DNA from: Betaproteobacteria bacterium | Lineage (GTDB): Bacteria > Pseudomonadota > Gammaproteobacteria > Burkholderiales > Casimicrobiaceae | Assembly: GCA_013298145.1 (NCBI GenBank) | Contig: JAAFJO010000008.1 | Span: 47,324-111,323 of the forward strand | Length of the DNA: 64,000 bases | Direction of reading: 5' to 3' | Shown: piece by piece, positions 55,612 to 64,000 of the stretch | How positions within the stretch are numbered: the first letter of the stretch is position 1 | Layout of the letters: the number at the start of each line of letters is the position of its first letter | Notes under the pieces: model-generated | Databases searched by the model: none | Told to the model about the DNA's origin: nothing | What the model saw: only the letters and a program-made list of their open reading frames with translations | Position numbers and translations under genes: made by a program

Positions 55612-55691
55612 TTTTAGATACGGTGAGCAGCTGATGCTCGCCATTCATGAACGTGTGGGCAGAAAGTGCCCACCCTCTACGGGAAACGAAA

Positions 55692-56699
55692 ATGGCAATC
55701 AAAGTTGGCATCAACGGCTACGGTCGCATCGGACGCAACATTCTTCGCGCGCTCTACGAATCGGGTCGTACCGATATCGAAATCGTCGCGATCAATGATC
55801 TGGGTGACTCCGAGACCAATGCGCACCTTACTCGCTATGACACCGCGCACGGCAAGTTCTCAAAGAAGGTGGCGGTTGACGGTGAACACCTCATGATTGA
55901 GGGCGACAAGATCAAAGTGTTCGCTATCCGCAATCCGGCGGAAATCCCGTGGGGTTCAGTGGGTGTTGATGTTGTTCTCGAGTGCACGGGGCTTTTCACC
56001 AGCAAAGAGAAAGCGAAAGCACATCTTGCGGGGGGCGCGAAGAAGGTGATCATTTCTGCGCCTGGTGAGAAAGATGTTGATGGCACCGTCGTGTACGGCG
56101 TCAACCATCAAACGCTTAAGGCAAGCGACACCGTCATTTCGAACGCGAGCTGCACGACCAACTGCCTCGCCCCCTTGGCGAAGGTGCTCCATGAGCAAGT
56201 CGGCATCGTGAATGGTTTGATGAACACGATCCACAGCTACACCAACGATCAAGTGCTGACCGACGTGTTCCACAAAGATTTACGCCGTGCGCGCGCTGCC
56301 GCACACAACATGATCCCCACCAAAACCGGCGCGGCCGCAGCGGTGGGTCTTGTGCTGCCGGAACTCAATGGCAAACTCGATGGGTTCTCGGTGCGCGTAC
56401 CGACGATCAATGTCTCATTCGTTGATCTTTCGTTTGTTGCAGCGCGCGACACGACCGTAGCGGAAGTGAATCAAATTATGAAGGCCGCCGCTGACGGTGC
56501 GCTCAAGAATATTCTTGCCTACAGCGATGGGCCGTTGGTATCGAGCGACTTCAATCACGATCCGCATTCATCCGTATTTGATGCAACGTGCACTAAAGTT
56601 TCTGGTCGTCTGGTGAAAGTTTGCTCGTGGTATGACAACGAGTGGGGTTTCAGCAACCGCATGCTTGATACGACCGTTGCGCTCGTCAACGCTAAGTAA
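55692..56699 (+). CDS. gap: glyceraldehyde-3-phosphate dehydrogenase
   Basis: Type I NAD-dependent enzyme of 335 residues. [20 protein letters not shown] is the NAD-binding fold, [20 protein letters not shown] holds the catalytic Cys, [20 protein letters not shown] the catalytic-loop region and [14 protein letters not shown] the C-terminal block. ATG 55692 is used; a frame-extending ATG at 55647 lacks similarity. It follows tkt by 80 bases. Confidence 0.97.
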   Translation: MAIKVGINGYGRIGRNILRALYESGRTDIEIVAINDLGDSETNAHLTRYDTAHGKFSKKVAVDGEHLMIEGDKIKVFAIRNPAEIPWGSVGVDVVLECTGLFTSKEKAKAHLAGGAKKVIISAPGEKDVDGTVVYGVNHQTLKASDTVISNASCTTNCLAPLAKVLHEQVGIVNGLMNTIHSYTNDQVLTDVFHKDLRRARAAAHNMIPTKTGAAAAVGLVLPELNGKLDGFSVRVPTINVSFVDLSFVAARDTTVAEVNQIMKAAADGALKNILAYSDGPLVSSDFNHDPHSSVFDATCTKVSGRLVKVCSWYDNEWGFSNRMLDTTVALVNAK

Positions 56700-56856
56700 T
56701 CACGATTGAACGCTCGGCTCCGATGCGGGTAACCGAGCGCTTATTTTGTTGAGGTGGGCCGAGCTTATGAACGAGCGCGCCGCGAGAGTGTCGTGCTTCG
56801 GCGCTCGCGTGTATGTCCCGTAGCTCCAAAAAACAGTCAACGCAACGGAGAGGCAA

Positions 56857-57375
56857 ATGCCCGTTACTGTTCGCGCCACTACGCTGCATGATTTGCCTTC
56901 GCTCATCGTTGATTGTTTGAATCCTGTGTTTAGTGAGCGGATTTATCTATCCATCACTGAGCCCATCCCAGTCGGCGAAGCGCTCGGCTATCACGCAGCG
57001 CATGTGAGCGCCGGTTTCCCACACTTCGTTGCTGTTGACGGCGATCAATTGGTGGGGATGTGTGACATCTCACCCTCGGCCCCGCCACGTATTGGGGCGC
57101 AGCAACACAATGCGACGTTGGGTATGTTGCTTGTGCCCAGCGCGCGCGGACAAGGTATCGGCGAGCGTTTGATTCGCGCGGCGATTGCAGCCTGCGGTTC
57201 GCGCTGGGAGCGCATTGAGCTCTCTGTTTACGGTCACAACGAGCGAGCGCATCGTCTTTACAAACGCGTTGGTTTCATCGAAGAAGGTCGTCGATTGGGC
57301 GCGTGGAAGCTTGACGGGAACCGCTCTGACATCATTGATATGGTTTATCGACCTGGGCAATCATCTAGCATCTGA
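56857..57375 (+). CDS. GNAT family N-acetyltransferase
   Basis: 172 residues with the acetyl-CoA fold: LGMLLVPSARGQGIGERLIR (motif A, with RGQGIG as the pyrophosphate loop) and the C-terminal NERAHRLYKRVGFIEEGRRL (motif B). The substrate is unknown; the pattern is close to RimJ/RimL and phosphinothricin-type enzymes. Lies between gap and bioY with good spacing, so it may be part of the glycolytic transcription unit. Confidence 0.9.
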   Translation: MPVTVRATTLHDLPSLIVDCLNPVFSERIYLSITEPIPVGEALGYHAAHVSAGFPHFVAVDGDQLVGMCDISPSAPPRIGAQQHNATLGMLLVPSARGQGIGERLIRAAIAACGSRWERIELSVYGHNERAHRLYKRVGFIEEGRRLGAWKLDGNRSDIIDMVYRPGQSSSI

Positions 57376-57404
57376 CTCCCCTTCACGACGTAAAAAAGAC
57401 ACGA

Positions 57405-57983
57405 ATGACAACACTTGCCGCTTTCCTTTGGCCCACCGCTTCTTCATCCTCGAAGCTGATGCGCGACGTGCTGCTCGCACTCGTTGGAACGCTTCTGCTC
57501 ACGATCTCCGCGAAGATTCAAATTCCGTTTTGGCCTGTACCGATGACGATGCAAACCTATGTCGTGCTGGTGCTGGGCATGGCGTACGGCTGGCGGCTGG
57601 CGGGCGCGACGATGCTGCTTTATCTTGCCCAAGGCGCGTTCGGTCTGCCCGTATTTGCGGGCACACCTGAAAAGGGGCTGGGTCTTGCGTACATGATGGG
57701 GCCAACGGGTGGATATCTGCTTGGATTTGTTGCCGCTGCGGTAGTGATGGGTTGGCTCGCAGAGCGCGGTTTTGATCGAAGCTTCGCTCGCGCGGCGTTT
57801 GCGATGACGATCGGCCATGCAATCGTTTTTGCGTTCGGGTTTGCTTGGCTTGCAAGTTTGATTGGAGTAAACAAGGCATGGATCGGCGGCGTCGCCCCCT
57901 TCTGGAGCGCGACTCTTTTCAAGACGCTCCTCGGCCTTGTTTCGCTTCCACTCGCGTGGAAGCTCCTCGCGAAGCTCAAATAG
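57405..57983 (+). CDS. bioY: biotin transporter BioY
   Basis: Substrate-binding membrane component of the biotin ECF transporter, 192 residues, about six membrane segments. IPFWPVPMTMQTYVVLVLGM and AQGAFGLPVFAG, then GLAYMMGPTGGYLLGF, are the family core. bioM and bioN are not in the window; BioY alone or with shared ECF modules can take up biotin. No biotin-repressor site was identified. It stands between a GNAT gene and pgk. Confidence 0.95.
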   Translation: MTTLAAFLWPTASSSSKLMRDVLLALVGTLLLTISAKIQIPFWPVPMTMQTYVVLVLGMAYGWRLAGATMLLYLAQGAFGLPVFAGTPEKGLGLAYMMGPTGGYLLGFVAAAVVMGWLAERGFDRSFARAAFAMTIGHAIVFAFGFAWLASLIGVNKAWIGGVAPFWSATLFKTLLGLVSLPLAWKLLAKLK

Positions 57984-57998
57984 ATTGGTATTCGGACT

Positions 57999-59186
57999 AT
58001 GAAATTTCTTCGCCTCACAGACCTCGATCTCAACAACAAGCGGGTGTTCATTCGCGCTGATCTCAATGTGCCGCAGGACGATGCGGGCCGCATCACCGAT
58101 GACACGCGTATTCGCGCTTCGGTACCAGGCATTGCGTACGCGATGAAGGCGGGCGCAGCGGTGATGGTCACCTCGCATCTTGGTCGGCCCACCGAAGGCG
58201 AGCTCAAAGCCGAAGACTCGCTCGCGCCAATTGCCGCACGCCTGGGCGAGCTTCTCGGGCGCGACGTGCGTCTTATTCCAAATTGGGTGGACGGCGGTTT
58301 TACGGTTGCGCCCGGCGAGGTTGTGTTGCTCGAAAACTGTCGCTGCAACAAGGGCGAAAAGAAGAACGACGAAGCGCTCGCCAAGAAAATGGCGGCGCTC
58401 TGCGATGTGTACGCGAATGATGCGTTTGGTACTGCGCATCGTGCTGAGGCAACCACAGAAGGCATCGCTCGATTCGCGCCGATTGCGTGTGCGGGGCCGT
58501 TGATGGCGGGTGAGCTGGAAGCACTCGGAAATGCGCTCGGGAATCCGAAGCGACCGCTCGTGGCGATCGTCGCGGGCTCAAAGGTATCAACCAAGCTAAC
58601 GATTCTTGATTCGCTTGCCGATAAAGTGGATCAGTTGATTGTGGGCGGCGGGATCGCCAATACGTTCCTCCTCGCGGAGGGTAAGCCGATTGGCAAGTCT
58701 CTTGCTGAGGCTGATCTCATCGCGGAGGCGAAAAAGATTATCGATAAGTTGGCGGCGCGCGGTGCGTCGGTGCCGCTGCCGGTTGATGTCGTTTGTGCGA
58801 ATGAGTTTTCTTCGAGCGCGGCAGCGACAACCAAAGGGCTGAATGAAGTTAGCGCGGACGACATGATCCTCGACATTGGCCCGAAAAGTGGCGAGATGCT
58901 TGCGAAACTCCTTGCGAGCGCGGGGACGATCGTTTGGAATGGCCCGGTAGGTGTCTTTGAATTCGATCAATTTGCCGACGGAACAAAGGCGATTGCGAAG
59001 GCGATTGCGGACTCCGACGCGTTTTCGATTGCGGGTGGCGGCGACACGATTGCGGCGATCAACAAATTTGGGATCGCCGATGAGGTGAGCTACATCTCCA
59101 CTGCGGGCGGCGCGTTTCTTGAGTTTCTTGAGGGCAAGACGCTGCCCGCTGTGGCAGTTCTAGAGCATCGCGCGAGCGCTGGCTAG
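57999..59186 (+). CDS. pgk: phosphoglycerate kinase
   Basis: 395 residues, glycolytic ATP-forming kinase. [20 protein letters not shown] opens the N-domain, [12 protein letters not shown] and [16 protein letters not shown] bind 3-phosphoglycerate, [19 protein letters not shown] and the C-terminal [15 protein letters not shown] and [13 protein letters not shown] bind the nucleotide. It begins 16 bases after bioY. Usually followed by pyk and fba in relatives; here a GNAT gene follows instead. Confidence 0.97.
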   Translation: MKFLRLTDLDLNNKRVFIRADLNVPQDDAGRITDDTRIRASVPGIAYAMKAGAAVMVTSHLGRPTEGELKAEDSLAPIAARLGELLGRDVRLIPNWVDGGFTVAPGEVVLLENCRCNKGEKKNDEALAKKMAALCDVYANDAFGTAHRAEATTEGIARFAPIACAGPLMAGELEALGNALGNPKRPLVAIVAGSKVSTKLTILDSLADKVDQLIVGGGIANTFLLAEGKPIGKSLAEADLIAEAKKIIDKLAARGASVPLPVDVVCANEFSSSAAATTKGLNEVSADDMILDIGPKSGEMLAKLLASAGTIVWNGPVGVFEFDQFADGTKAIAKAIADSDAFSIAGGGDTIAAINKFGIADEVSYISTAGGAFLEFLEGKTLPAVAVLEHRASAG

Positions 59187-59198
59187 TTTGAGTGTGAA

Positions 59199-59723
59199 AT
59201 GGTGAGCGAATTTAGCGTGCGCGCCGCAAGCGTCGAAGATGCGCCATGTTTGGCGGTGGCGGAACGTGAGACTGCGCGGACACCGGGCCTTTTGCGCTCA
59301 ACGCCGGCAGAGTTGAGCGATGTAGCGTTTGCTACGCGAATCGAACAGCTCGAGTCGCCGGGGATGCGCGGGCGCTATCTCGTCGCAGTCGACGCTCGGG
59401 GCGCGCTCGTCGGGCACGCGCTGCTTGATCCGATGCCGCTAATTCAGTGCGCCCATGTGTTTCGCTTGACTATTGTGGTGCATCCAGGTCATACGAGTCG
59501 GGGCGTTGGCCGTGTTCTGATGAATGCGCTCCTCGCGTGGGCGTCAGAACACGAGCGGCTCGAAAAAATCGAGTTGTTGGTTCGTTCGACGAACGCGCGC
59601 GCGATTCGCCTTTACGAATCGTGCGGCTTCGTGGCAGAAGGGCGGCTGCGTCGCGTGATCAAGCTTCCGTCTGGCGACTATGTCGACGATATTGCGATGG
59701 CGTGGCATCGGATTGAACAATAA
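59199..59723 (+). CDS. GNAT family N-acetyltransferase
   Basis: 174 residues. Motif A is FRLTIVVHPGHTSRGVGRVL (SRGVGR as the acetyl-CoA loop) and motif B NARAIRLYESCGFVAEGRLR. It begins 13 bases after the pgk stop and is probably co-transcribed. Sequence resembles the first GNAT in the same block (LYKRVGFIEEGRRL versus LYESCGFVAEGRLR), but the two are not recent copies. Substrate unknown. Confidence 0.9.
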   Translation: MVSEFSVRAASVEDAPCLAVAERETARTPGLLRSTPAELSDVAFATRIEQLESPGMRGRYLVAVDARGALVGHALLDPMPLIQCAHVFRLTIVVHPGHTSRGVGRVLMNALLAWASEHERLEKIELLVRSTNARAIRLYESCGFVAEGRLRRVIKLPSGDYVDDIAMAWHRIEQ

Positions 59724-59847
59724 ATTCTTGTAGAAAGCGCCTTTTCTTTTGGGCTACCGCACAAAAAAGTGCTGATTCAATATCTTTCTAGACTTTGTTC
59801 CGGCCCCGAGCTAAGCTGGGGTACATCGAGTTAGCTGTGTACGCAAA

Positions 59848-60969
59848 CTACGCGGCGAGCAGGCTTTCGCCGTACCGCGCTAGATGCCAATCGCAATCGC
59901 CAAAGCTCGCGCCAATCATCGTGAGTCGCTTGAAGTAGTGCGCGACGTTGAGTTCGTGCGTCACCCCGATACCACCGTGCAATTGAACCGCTTGTTGCCC
60001 CACGAATCGGCACGCTTGCCCCACCAATACCTTCGCAGCGGAAATTGACTTTGCACGCAATTGCGCATTCGGCTCGCTCATCGCAACTGCTGCTTCCATC
60101 GCCATCGAGCGCGACATTTCGAGATGCATCAGCATGTCCACTGCACGATGCTGCAGTGCTTGGTTCATCCCAATAGCCCGACCAAATTGCTTGCGTGTCT
60201 TTAGGTATTCAACGGTGATCTTGTGAAGTTCACTCATCGCGCCGATTGCCTCAGCCGAAAGCGCAGCGCATGCGGCGTCAAGCGCGTAGTCAATCGCGGC
60301 TTGTGCGCTAGCGCGCTCGCCCAAAAGCACTGCAGGCGCGTTTACGAACGAGATATCAGCGCCACGTTGCGCGTCTTGCATGGGATACGGAAAGCGGGCC
60401 ACGCCTGTTGCGTGGGTCTGCACGAGAAAAAGCGAAGCGGCAGCGTCTTGGTCGACTTTTGCGCTCACCAGCAAGAGCTCAGCGCAGTCTCCGCCGAGCA
60501 CGGCGATTTTGTTGCCCGTGATGCTGTACGCACCGTTGGCGAACGTCGCGCGCGTCTTGAGCTGCTCGCGTTCGTAGCGGGAGCCTGCGTCTGTGTGCGC
60601 GAACGCAACCATTGATTCACCCGAGGCAATGCGCTCCAGTAATCCAGCGCGCTCGATATCGCTCGCGCCTTGGGTGAGCAGTGCAACGGGAAGAATCACG
60701 CACCCAAGATAGGGTTCAACGACGAGCCCGCGACCGAGTTGTTCCATGACGACCATCGTATCGACGCCATTGCCACCTAACCCGCCGTCACTTTCGGCGA
60801 CAGGGAGTGCCATCGCGCCGATATCAGCAAGTTTGCTCCAATGTTCGCGGGACCAACCCATCTGGCTTCCGATGATCTTCCATCGTTGGTCGAAGCTGTA
60901 GTCGCGTTCGATGAACTTCGCGAGCGTATCTTTAAGCGCTGCCTGTTCGTCGGTGAGTGAGAAATTCAT
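59848..60969 (-). CDS. acyl-CoA dehydrogenase, small-subunit type
   Basis: 373 residues, FAD-dependent acyl-CoA dehydrogenase fold. MNFSLTDEQAALKDTLAKFI starts the N-terminal helical domain; ITVEYLKTRKQFGRAIGMNQ and QAVQLHGGIGVTHELNVAHY are the C-terminal flavin-binding blocks. In two-subunit enzymes such as PimC/PimD or ChsE types, this kind of chain pairs with a larger one. It starts two bases after the stop of the 402-residue gene, which supports a heteromer. ATG 60969 is chosen; the frame upstream overlaps the partner gene. Confidence 0.92.
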   Translation of the reverse strand: MNFSLTDEQAALKDTLAKFIERDYSFDQRWKIIGSQMGWSREHWSKLADIGAMALPVAESDGGLGGNGVDTMVVMEQLGRGLVVEPYLGCVILPVALLTQGASDIERAGLLERIASGESMVAFAHTDAGSRYEREQLKTRATFANGAYSITGNKIAVLGGDCAELLLVSAKVDQDAAASLFLVQTHATGVARFPYPMQDAQRGADISFVNAPAVLLGERASAQAAIDYALDAACAALSAEAIGAMSELHKITVEYLKTRKQFGRAIGMNQALQHRAVDMLMHLEMSRSMAMEAAVAMSEPNAQLRAKSISAAKVLVGQACRFVGQQAVQLHGGIGVTHELNVAHYFKRLTMIGASFGDCDWHLARYGESLLAA

Positions 60970-60971
60970 GC

Positions 60972-62180
60972 TTAAAGTCCGAGAACGAGTTGAGTGACGA
61001 TATTTCGTTGAATCTCGTTTGATCCACCGTAAATCGTCGTCTTGCGGAAATTGAAATAGGTGCCGGTTGCATAGCGATAGGCTTCGTCGGAAAGCCATGC
61101 GACATCCTGCGCTTCATGCTCGCCCTCGCGCACGTAAGGCAGCGCTGCTGGACCCGCAGCCATCATCGTGAGCTCGGTCAAGGTTTGCTGAATTTCCGAA
61201 CCTTTGATTTTGAGCAACGAGGCTTCAGGGCCTGGAGCACGCTTTTCGCGCTCAGCATCCAATACGCGTAGCAGTGTGATTTCGAGAGCACGAAGCTCGA
61301 TCTCCACTTGTGCGAGCCGGTCGCGGAAACGTACATCTTCAATGAGCGGTTGTCCGTGTGCGGTTGCTTGTTTGGCAACGTGATGGAGTCGCTTTACGAT
61401 GCGTTTGCAGCGGCCCACGCCTGCGATTCCGGTGCGTTCGTGCGAAAGTAGAAATTTTGCGTAGGTCCAACCTTTGTTTTCTTCGCCGATTAAGTTTTCA
61501 GCAGGTACGCGTACGTTATCGAACCAAACTTCGTTTACTTCATGCTCTTGGTCGAGCATGATGATGGGGCGCACAGTGACGCCTGGGCTTTTCATGTCGA
61601 TGAGCAAGAAGGAGATTCCTTCTTGTTGGCGTCCGTCTGTAGAAGTGCGGACAAGGCAGAAGATCCAATCGGCGTGTTGGCCCAACGTCGTCCAGGTCTT
61701 CTGGCCGTTAACGATGTAATGTGCGCCATCAGCATCGGTAGCCCGCTCCGCCTTTGTTTTGAGCGATGCGAGATCGGAGCCTGAGCCGGGTTCGCTGTAG
61801 CCCTGGCACCACCAATGCTCGCCCGAGAGAATCTTTGGCAGGTAGTAGTCCTGCTGCGCTTTGTTGCCAAAGGCCATGATAACGGGCGCGACCATGCGCA
61901 AACCGAAAGGCATCAGTTGCGGCGCGCCCTCATCGGCGGTGACCTCATCGAAGATGTGCTGCTGTGTGGAGTTCCATCCGGTGCCGCCGAACGCAGTGGG
62001 CCAGCCTGCGCCGACCCAGCCTTTTTTATAAAGTGCCCGGTGCCAACCCAGATAGTCTTCGCGGCTAAGTCGTGCGCCATCCAGCACTTTTTTCGCGACT
62101 GACGGATCTAGATTTGCTCGCGTAAACTCTCGCACTTCCTGTGCGAACGCGCGTTGTTCATCGTTGTAACGTAAATCCAT
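60972..62180 (-). CDS. acyl-CoA dehydrogenase, large-subunit type
   Basis: 402 residues, MDLRYNDEQRAFAQEVREFT at the start. WWCQGYSEPGSGSDLASLKT and WTTLGQHADWIFCLVRTS line the active site and FAD pocket; the C-terminal flavin block is TTIYGGSNEIQRNIVTQLVL. The Glu used as base by medium-chain enzymes at the YEG position is Gly here, as in the subfamily where the base is at another site. With the following gene it probably forms a heteromeric dehydrogenase for a carboxylated or branched acyl-CoA. Confidence 0.93.
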   Translation of the reverse strand: MDLRYNDEQRAFAQEVREFTRANLDPSVAKKVLDGARLSREDYLGWHRALYKKGWVGAGWPTAFGGTGWNSTQQHIFDEVTADEGAPQLMPFGLRMVAPVIMAFGNKAQQDYYLPKILSGEHWWCQGYSEPGSGSDLASLKTKAERATDADGAHYIVNGQKTWTTLGQHADWIFCLVRTSTDGRQQEGISFLLIDMKSPGVTVRPIIMLDQEHEVNEVWFDNVRVPAENLIGEENKGWTYAKFLLSHERTGIAGVGRCKRIVKRLHHVAKQATAHGQPLIEDVRFRDRLAQVEIELRALEITLLRVLDAEREKRAPGPEASLLKIKGSEIQQTLTELTMMAAGPAALPYVREGEHEAQDVAWLSDEAYRYATGTYFNFRKTTIYGGSNEIQRNIVTQLVLGL

Positions 62181-62230
62181 GATGATCTTCCTTCGCGTTC
62201 AATTCTCCCAGAAGCGCGATACACGGTTCT

Positions 62231-63202
62231 ATGCCCATTCCAAATCTGTTTCGTGACCGTTTAGTTTTGCCGATGATCGGCGCGCCGCTCTTCATCATTT
62301 CTCATCCGCCGCTGGTGATCGCGCAGTGTCTCGCGGGAGTTGTGGGTTCATTTCCTGCGTTGAACGCACGGCCCAAGGCGCAATTGGACGAGTGGCTCGC
62401 TGAGATCGTCGAAACGCTCGACGCCGCTCGCAAGCGTGAGCCTGAGCGGCGGATCGCGCCATTTGCGGTGAACCAGATCGTTCATGCGAGTAATGATCGG
62501 CTGGATCACGACATGCTTGCGTGCGAGAAGTATCGAGTTCCGATGCTGATTACATCGCTCCGTGCGCCAGGCGATGTCGTAAAGCAAGCGCATGCATGGG
62601 GCGGGCTTGTGTTTCACGATGTGATTTCTGTGCGTCACGCAGAAAAGGCGCTTGAAGCGGGCGTCGATGGATTGATTCTCGTGTGTAGCGGCGCCGGCGG
62701 ACACGCTGGAACGCTCTCCCCGTTCGCGCTCGTACGCGAAGTACGTCAGTTCTACGATGGTCCGATTGCGTTGTCTGGTTCGATCGCACACGGCGGGAGC
62801 GTTCTTGCCGCACAAGCGATGGGCGCCGACTTTGCTTACGTGGGTACGCGATTCATCGCCACCGCTGAAGCGCGCGCGGCCAACGAATACAAGGACATGG
62901 TGGTGGCGTCAACCGCGAAAGATATTGTCTACTCGTCTTTGTTTACTGGCATTCACGGAAACTATCTTCGCGGATCAATTGAGCGCGCGGGACTCGATCC
63001 CGAGCAACTTGCCAACGGAGACAAATCAGATATGAGCTTTGGCGGCGCGCAGACAAAGGCATGGCGCGATATTTGGGGGGCAGGCCAAGGCGTTGGACAA
63101 ATTTCGGACTCACCAAGCGTACACACGGTGATTATGAGGATGCGTGACGAATACCTTGCTGCTCGCGCAGCGATGTGGAGCGGCTCCGCTACCTACGTGT
63201 AG
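62231..63202 (+). CDS. nitronate monooxygenase family protein
   Basis: 323-residue FMN-dependent TIM-barrel. LVLPMIGAPLFIISHPPLVI and FPALNARPKAQLDEWLAEIV at the N-terminus, VCSGAGGHAGTLSPFALVRE (phosphate-binding and possible catalytic His) and LSGSIAHGGSVLAAQAMGAD, then YVGTRFIATAEA, are family blocks. The family oxidises nitronates but also includes enoyl-type reductases. Divergent from the acyl-CoA dehydrogenase operon over 50 bases, suggesting a common role in acyl-CoA or nitroalkane metabolism. Confidence 0.9.
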   Translation: MPIPNLFRDRLVLPMIGAPLFIISHPPLVIAQCLAGVVGSFPALNARPKAQLDEWLAEIVETLDAARKREPERRIAPFAVNQIVHASNDRLDHDMLACEKYRVPMLITSLRAPGDVVKQAHAWGGLVFHDVISVRHAEKALEAGVDGLILVCSGAGGHAGTLSPFALVREVRQFYDGPIALSGSIAHGGSVLAAQAMGADFAYVGTRFIATAEARAANEYKDMVVASTAKDIVYSSLFTGIHGNYLRGSIERAGLDPEQLANGDKSDMSFGGAQTKAWRDIWGAGQGVGQISDSPSVHTVIMRMRDEYLAARAAMWSGSATYV

Positions 63203-63336
63203 TTGACGCGTAAAACTAAGCCAGCCGCTTCAGCGATATGTAGCGCGCAATAGGGCGAGCGACTGAGAAAACGTGCTCTTGATAAATCGCAAAACTCGTG
63301 TGTAGCCCCAATACCGTCTACGATAGCGAATTGGCG

Positions 63337-63654
63337 TTACTGCTTTGTCACCAGCTGAGCAAGTTCACCTGATTGGCTCAATTCGCGCATGATGTCGGCG
63401 CCGCCTACGAACTCTCCGTCAACGTAGAGTTGCGGAATTGTGGGCCAGTTCGCGTATTGCTTCACCCCTTCTCGAATCGCGTTATCCGCGAGCACGTTTA
63501 CCGTCGCGAATTCTGAGCAACCTGCCATTTTCAACATTTGAGCGGCAGCAGAACTGAAGCCGCACTGCGGAAACTGTGGCGTGCCCTTCATGAACAAGAC
63601 CACGCGATTAGCGTGCACCAAGTCTTGAATTTCCTTCTGTACGTCGCGTCTCAT
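63337..63654 (-). CDS. grxD: monothiol glutaredoxin
   Basis: 105 residues, Grx4 type, which binds and hands over a [2Fe-2S] cluster with glutathione. The active site is the monothiol CGFS (FPQCGFSSAAAQML); KGTPQFP, NWPTIPQLYVDGEFVGG and IMRELSQSGEL are family blocks. ATG 63654 (MRRDVQKEIQ) has AAAGGAA just upstream; a frame extension of six codons is less likely. Lies between the nitronate monooxygenase gene and the rRNA operon. Confidence 0.96.
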   Translation of the reverse strand: MRRDVQKEIQDLVHANRVVLFMKGTPQFPQCGFSSAAAQMLKMAGCSEFATVNVLADNAIREGVKQYANWPTIPQLYVDGEFVGGADIMRELSQSGELAQLVTKQ

Positions 63655-63691
63655 CTGATTCCTTTCGATCACTTTGTCGAGATTCTAGGGC

Positions 63692-63730
63692 TCAAAAGCA
63701 AAACGCCCAGATGGAAAACCATACTGGGCG
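63692..63730 (-). terminator. rrn: intrinsic terminator of the rRNA operon
   Basis: On the minus strand CGCCCAG...CCAT pairs with ATGG...CTGGGCG (63704-63730, one bulged base) and is followed by TTTTGCTTTT. It lies 16 bases past the 3' end of 5S rRNA. Confidence 0.85.
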
Positions 63731-63745
63731 CTGCCTGAATAATTT

Positions 63746-63862
63746 AGTTTGACTCTGACCTACTTTCGCGAGCTATAAGGCTGACTATCATTGGCGCTGA
63801 ACTGTTTCACGGTCCTGTTCGGGATGGGAAGGGGTGGGGCCAGTTAGCTATGGGGTCAAACT
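63746..63862 (-). rRNA. rrf: 5S ribosomal RNA
   Basis: 117 bases. The ends AGTTTGAC and GTCAAACT pair as helix I. Conserved internal strings, read on the minus strand, are CCCATCCCGAACAGG, GTGAAACA, AGCGCCAATGATAGT and CGAAAGTAGGTCA, all standard for betaproteobacterial 5S rRNA. Confidence 0.95.
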
Positions 63863-64000
63863 AAAACGGGTCACGGGAGCGCGGTGGCTGTTTGATGAGT
63901 GACTCGGGGATCTCCTGGGTGGAGGTTTTCCGGGTCGATCAATCAGTGCATTGGGGTTTGAATCCGGATGCGTATCGTGCTGCCGTGTTGGAAGAAGTTT
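63863..64000. other. 23S-5S spacer, cut by the window end
   Basis: The bases upstream of 5S on the minus strand show no coding frame and no 23S 3'-end signature, so this is the spacer of an rRNA operon whose 23S gene lies beyond the window. Confidence 0.7.

Noticed and set aside
57620..58594. Long minus-strand frame opposite bioY and pgk
   Set aside because: Antisense shadow of two well-conserved genes; Ser/Arg/Pro-rich composition and no family features.
60972..62180. Missing catalytic Glu (Gly in YGGSNE) in the large acyl-CoA dehydrogenase
   Set aside because: Many members of this subfamily have Gly there and use a Glu elsewhere, so it is not evidence of inactivity.
1..64000. CRISPR array, prophage or IS element
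   Set aside because: No regularly spaced direct repeats with unique spacers, no phage structural or integrase genes and no transposase were found; the repeats present are short palindromic elements and one tandem duplication.

Overview
The window reads as the chromosome of a betaproteobacterium, probably within or near the Burkholderiales. The evidence is the conserved block TPR protein-lolB-ispE-tRNA-Gln-prs-rplY, a Bug-type solute-binding protein, a dihydrolipoamide dehydrogenase that carries its own lipoyl domain, a methionine synthase split over two genes, and moderately high GC content broken by short AT-rich intergenic islands. Almost every gene is intact and recognisable. There is no prophage, insertion sequence with a transposase, or CRISPR array.

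Layout. 1-2.2 kb: a YgiB/YgiC/YjfL-like trio (DUF1190 lipoprotein, glutathionylspermidine-synthase-like ATP-grasp protein, DUF350 membrane protein). 2.4-7.8 kb (minus strand): TPR protein, lolB, ispE, tRNA-Gln, prs, rplY. 7.8-15.4 kb: mutM, dbpA, a cupin, uup, fadD and an FKBP isomerase. 15.4-23.1 kb: a Bug protein and the pyruvate dehydrogenase operon aceE-aceF-lpdA, with a palindromic repeat element in each intergenic gap. 23-25.6 kb: an accessory patch with two copies of a terminally inverted repeat, small proteins, a VapBC-type toxin-antitoxin pair, a truncated rluE-like start and an intact rluE. 25.7-30.2 kb: a 928-residue RTX/Ig-like surface protein and an RlmI-type methyltransferase. 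30.2-34.6 kb: rtcB with a small partner and an RNA-like, gene-poor stretch rich in hairpins and terminators. 34.7-38.5 kb: a GT9 glycosyltransferase, a tandem duplication of the glmS 3' end, glmS, and a divergent Lrp-type regulator. 38.6-45.2 kb: panC, a HAD phosphatase, fpr, aqpZ, an ABC exporter and an MFS transporter. 45.8-53.3 kb: split metH, a berberine-bridge-type flavoenzyme, a PAS-GGDEF diguanylate cyclase and a rhodanese. 53.6-59.7 kb: tkt, gap, a GNAT, bioY, pgk and a second GNAT. 59.8-63.7 kb: a two-subunit acyl-CoA dehydrogenase, a nitronate monooxygenase and grxD. The window ends in a 5S rRNA gene (minus strand) and the spacer towards 23S.

How they fit together. Most of the content is core metabolism: the pyruvate dehydrogenase complex, the lower Calvin/glycolytic enzymes tkt-gap-pgk, isoprenoid, pantothenate and methionine synthesis, fatty-acid activation and dehydrogenation, and translation and RNA maintenance (rplY, dbpA, uup, rluE, rlmI, rtcB). 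The most unusual signals are non-coding or architectural: the duplicated, hairpin-forming glmS 3' end, repeat elements inside the uup coding sequence and between pdh genes, the rluE fragment ending at a repeat, the hairpin-rich region around rtcB, and the large surface protein that combines an N-terminal membrane or sorting signal with a type I secretion tail. All functional calls come from sequence motifs recognised by eye; no database search was run.
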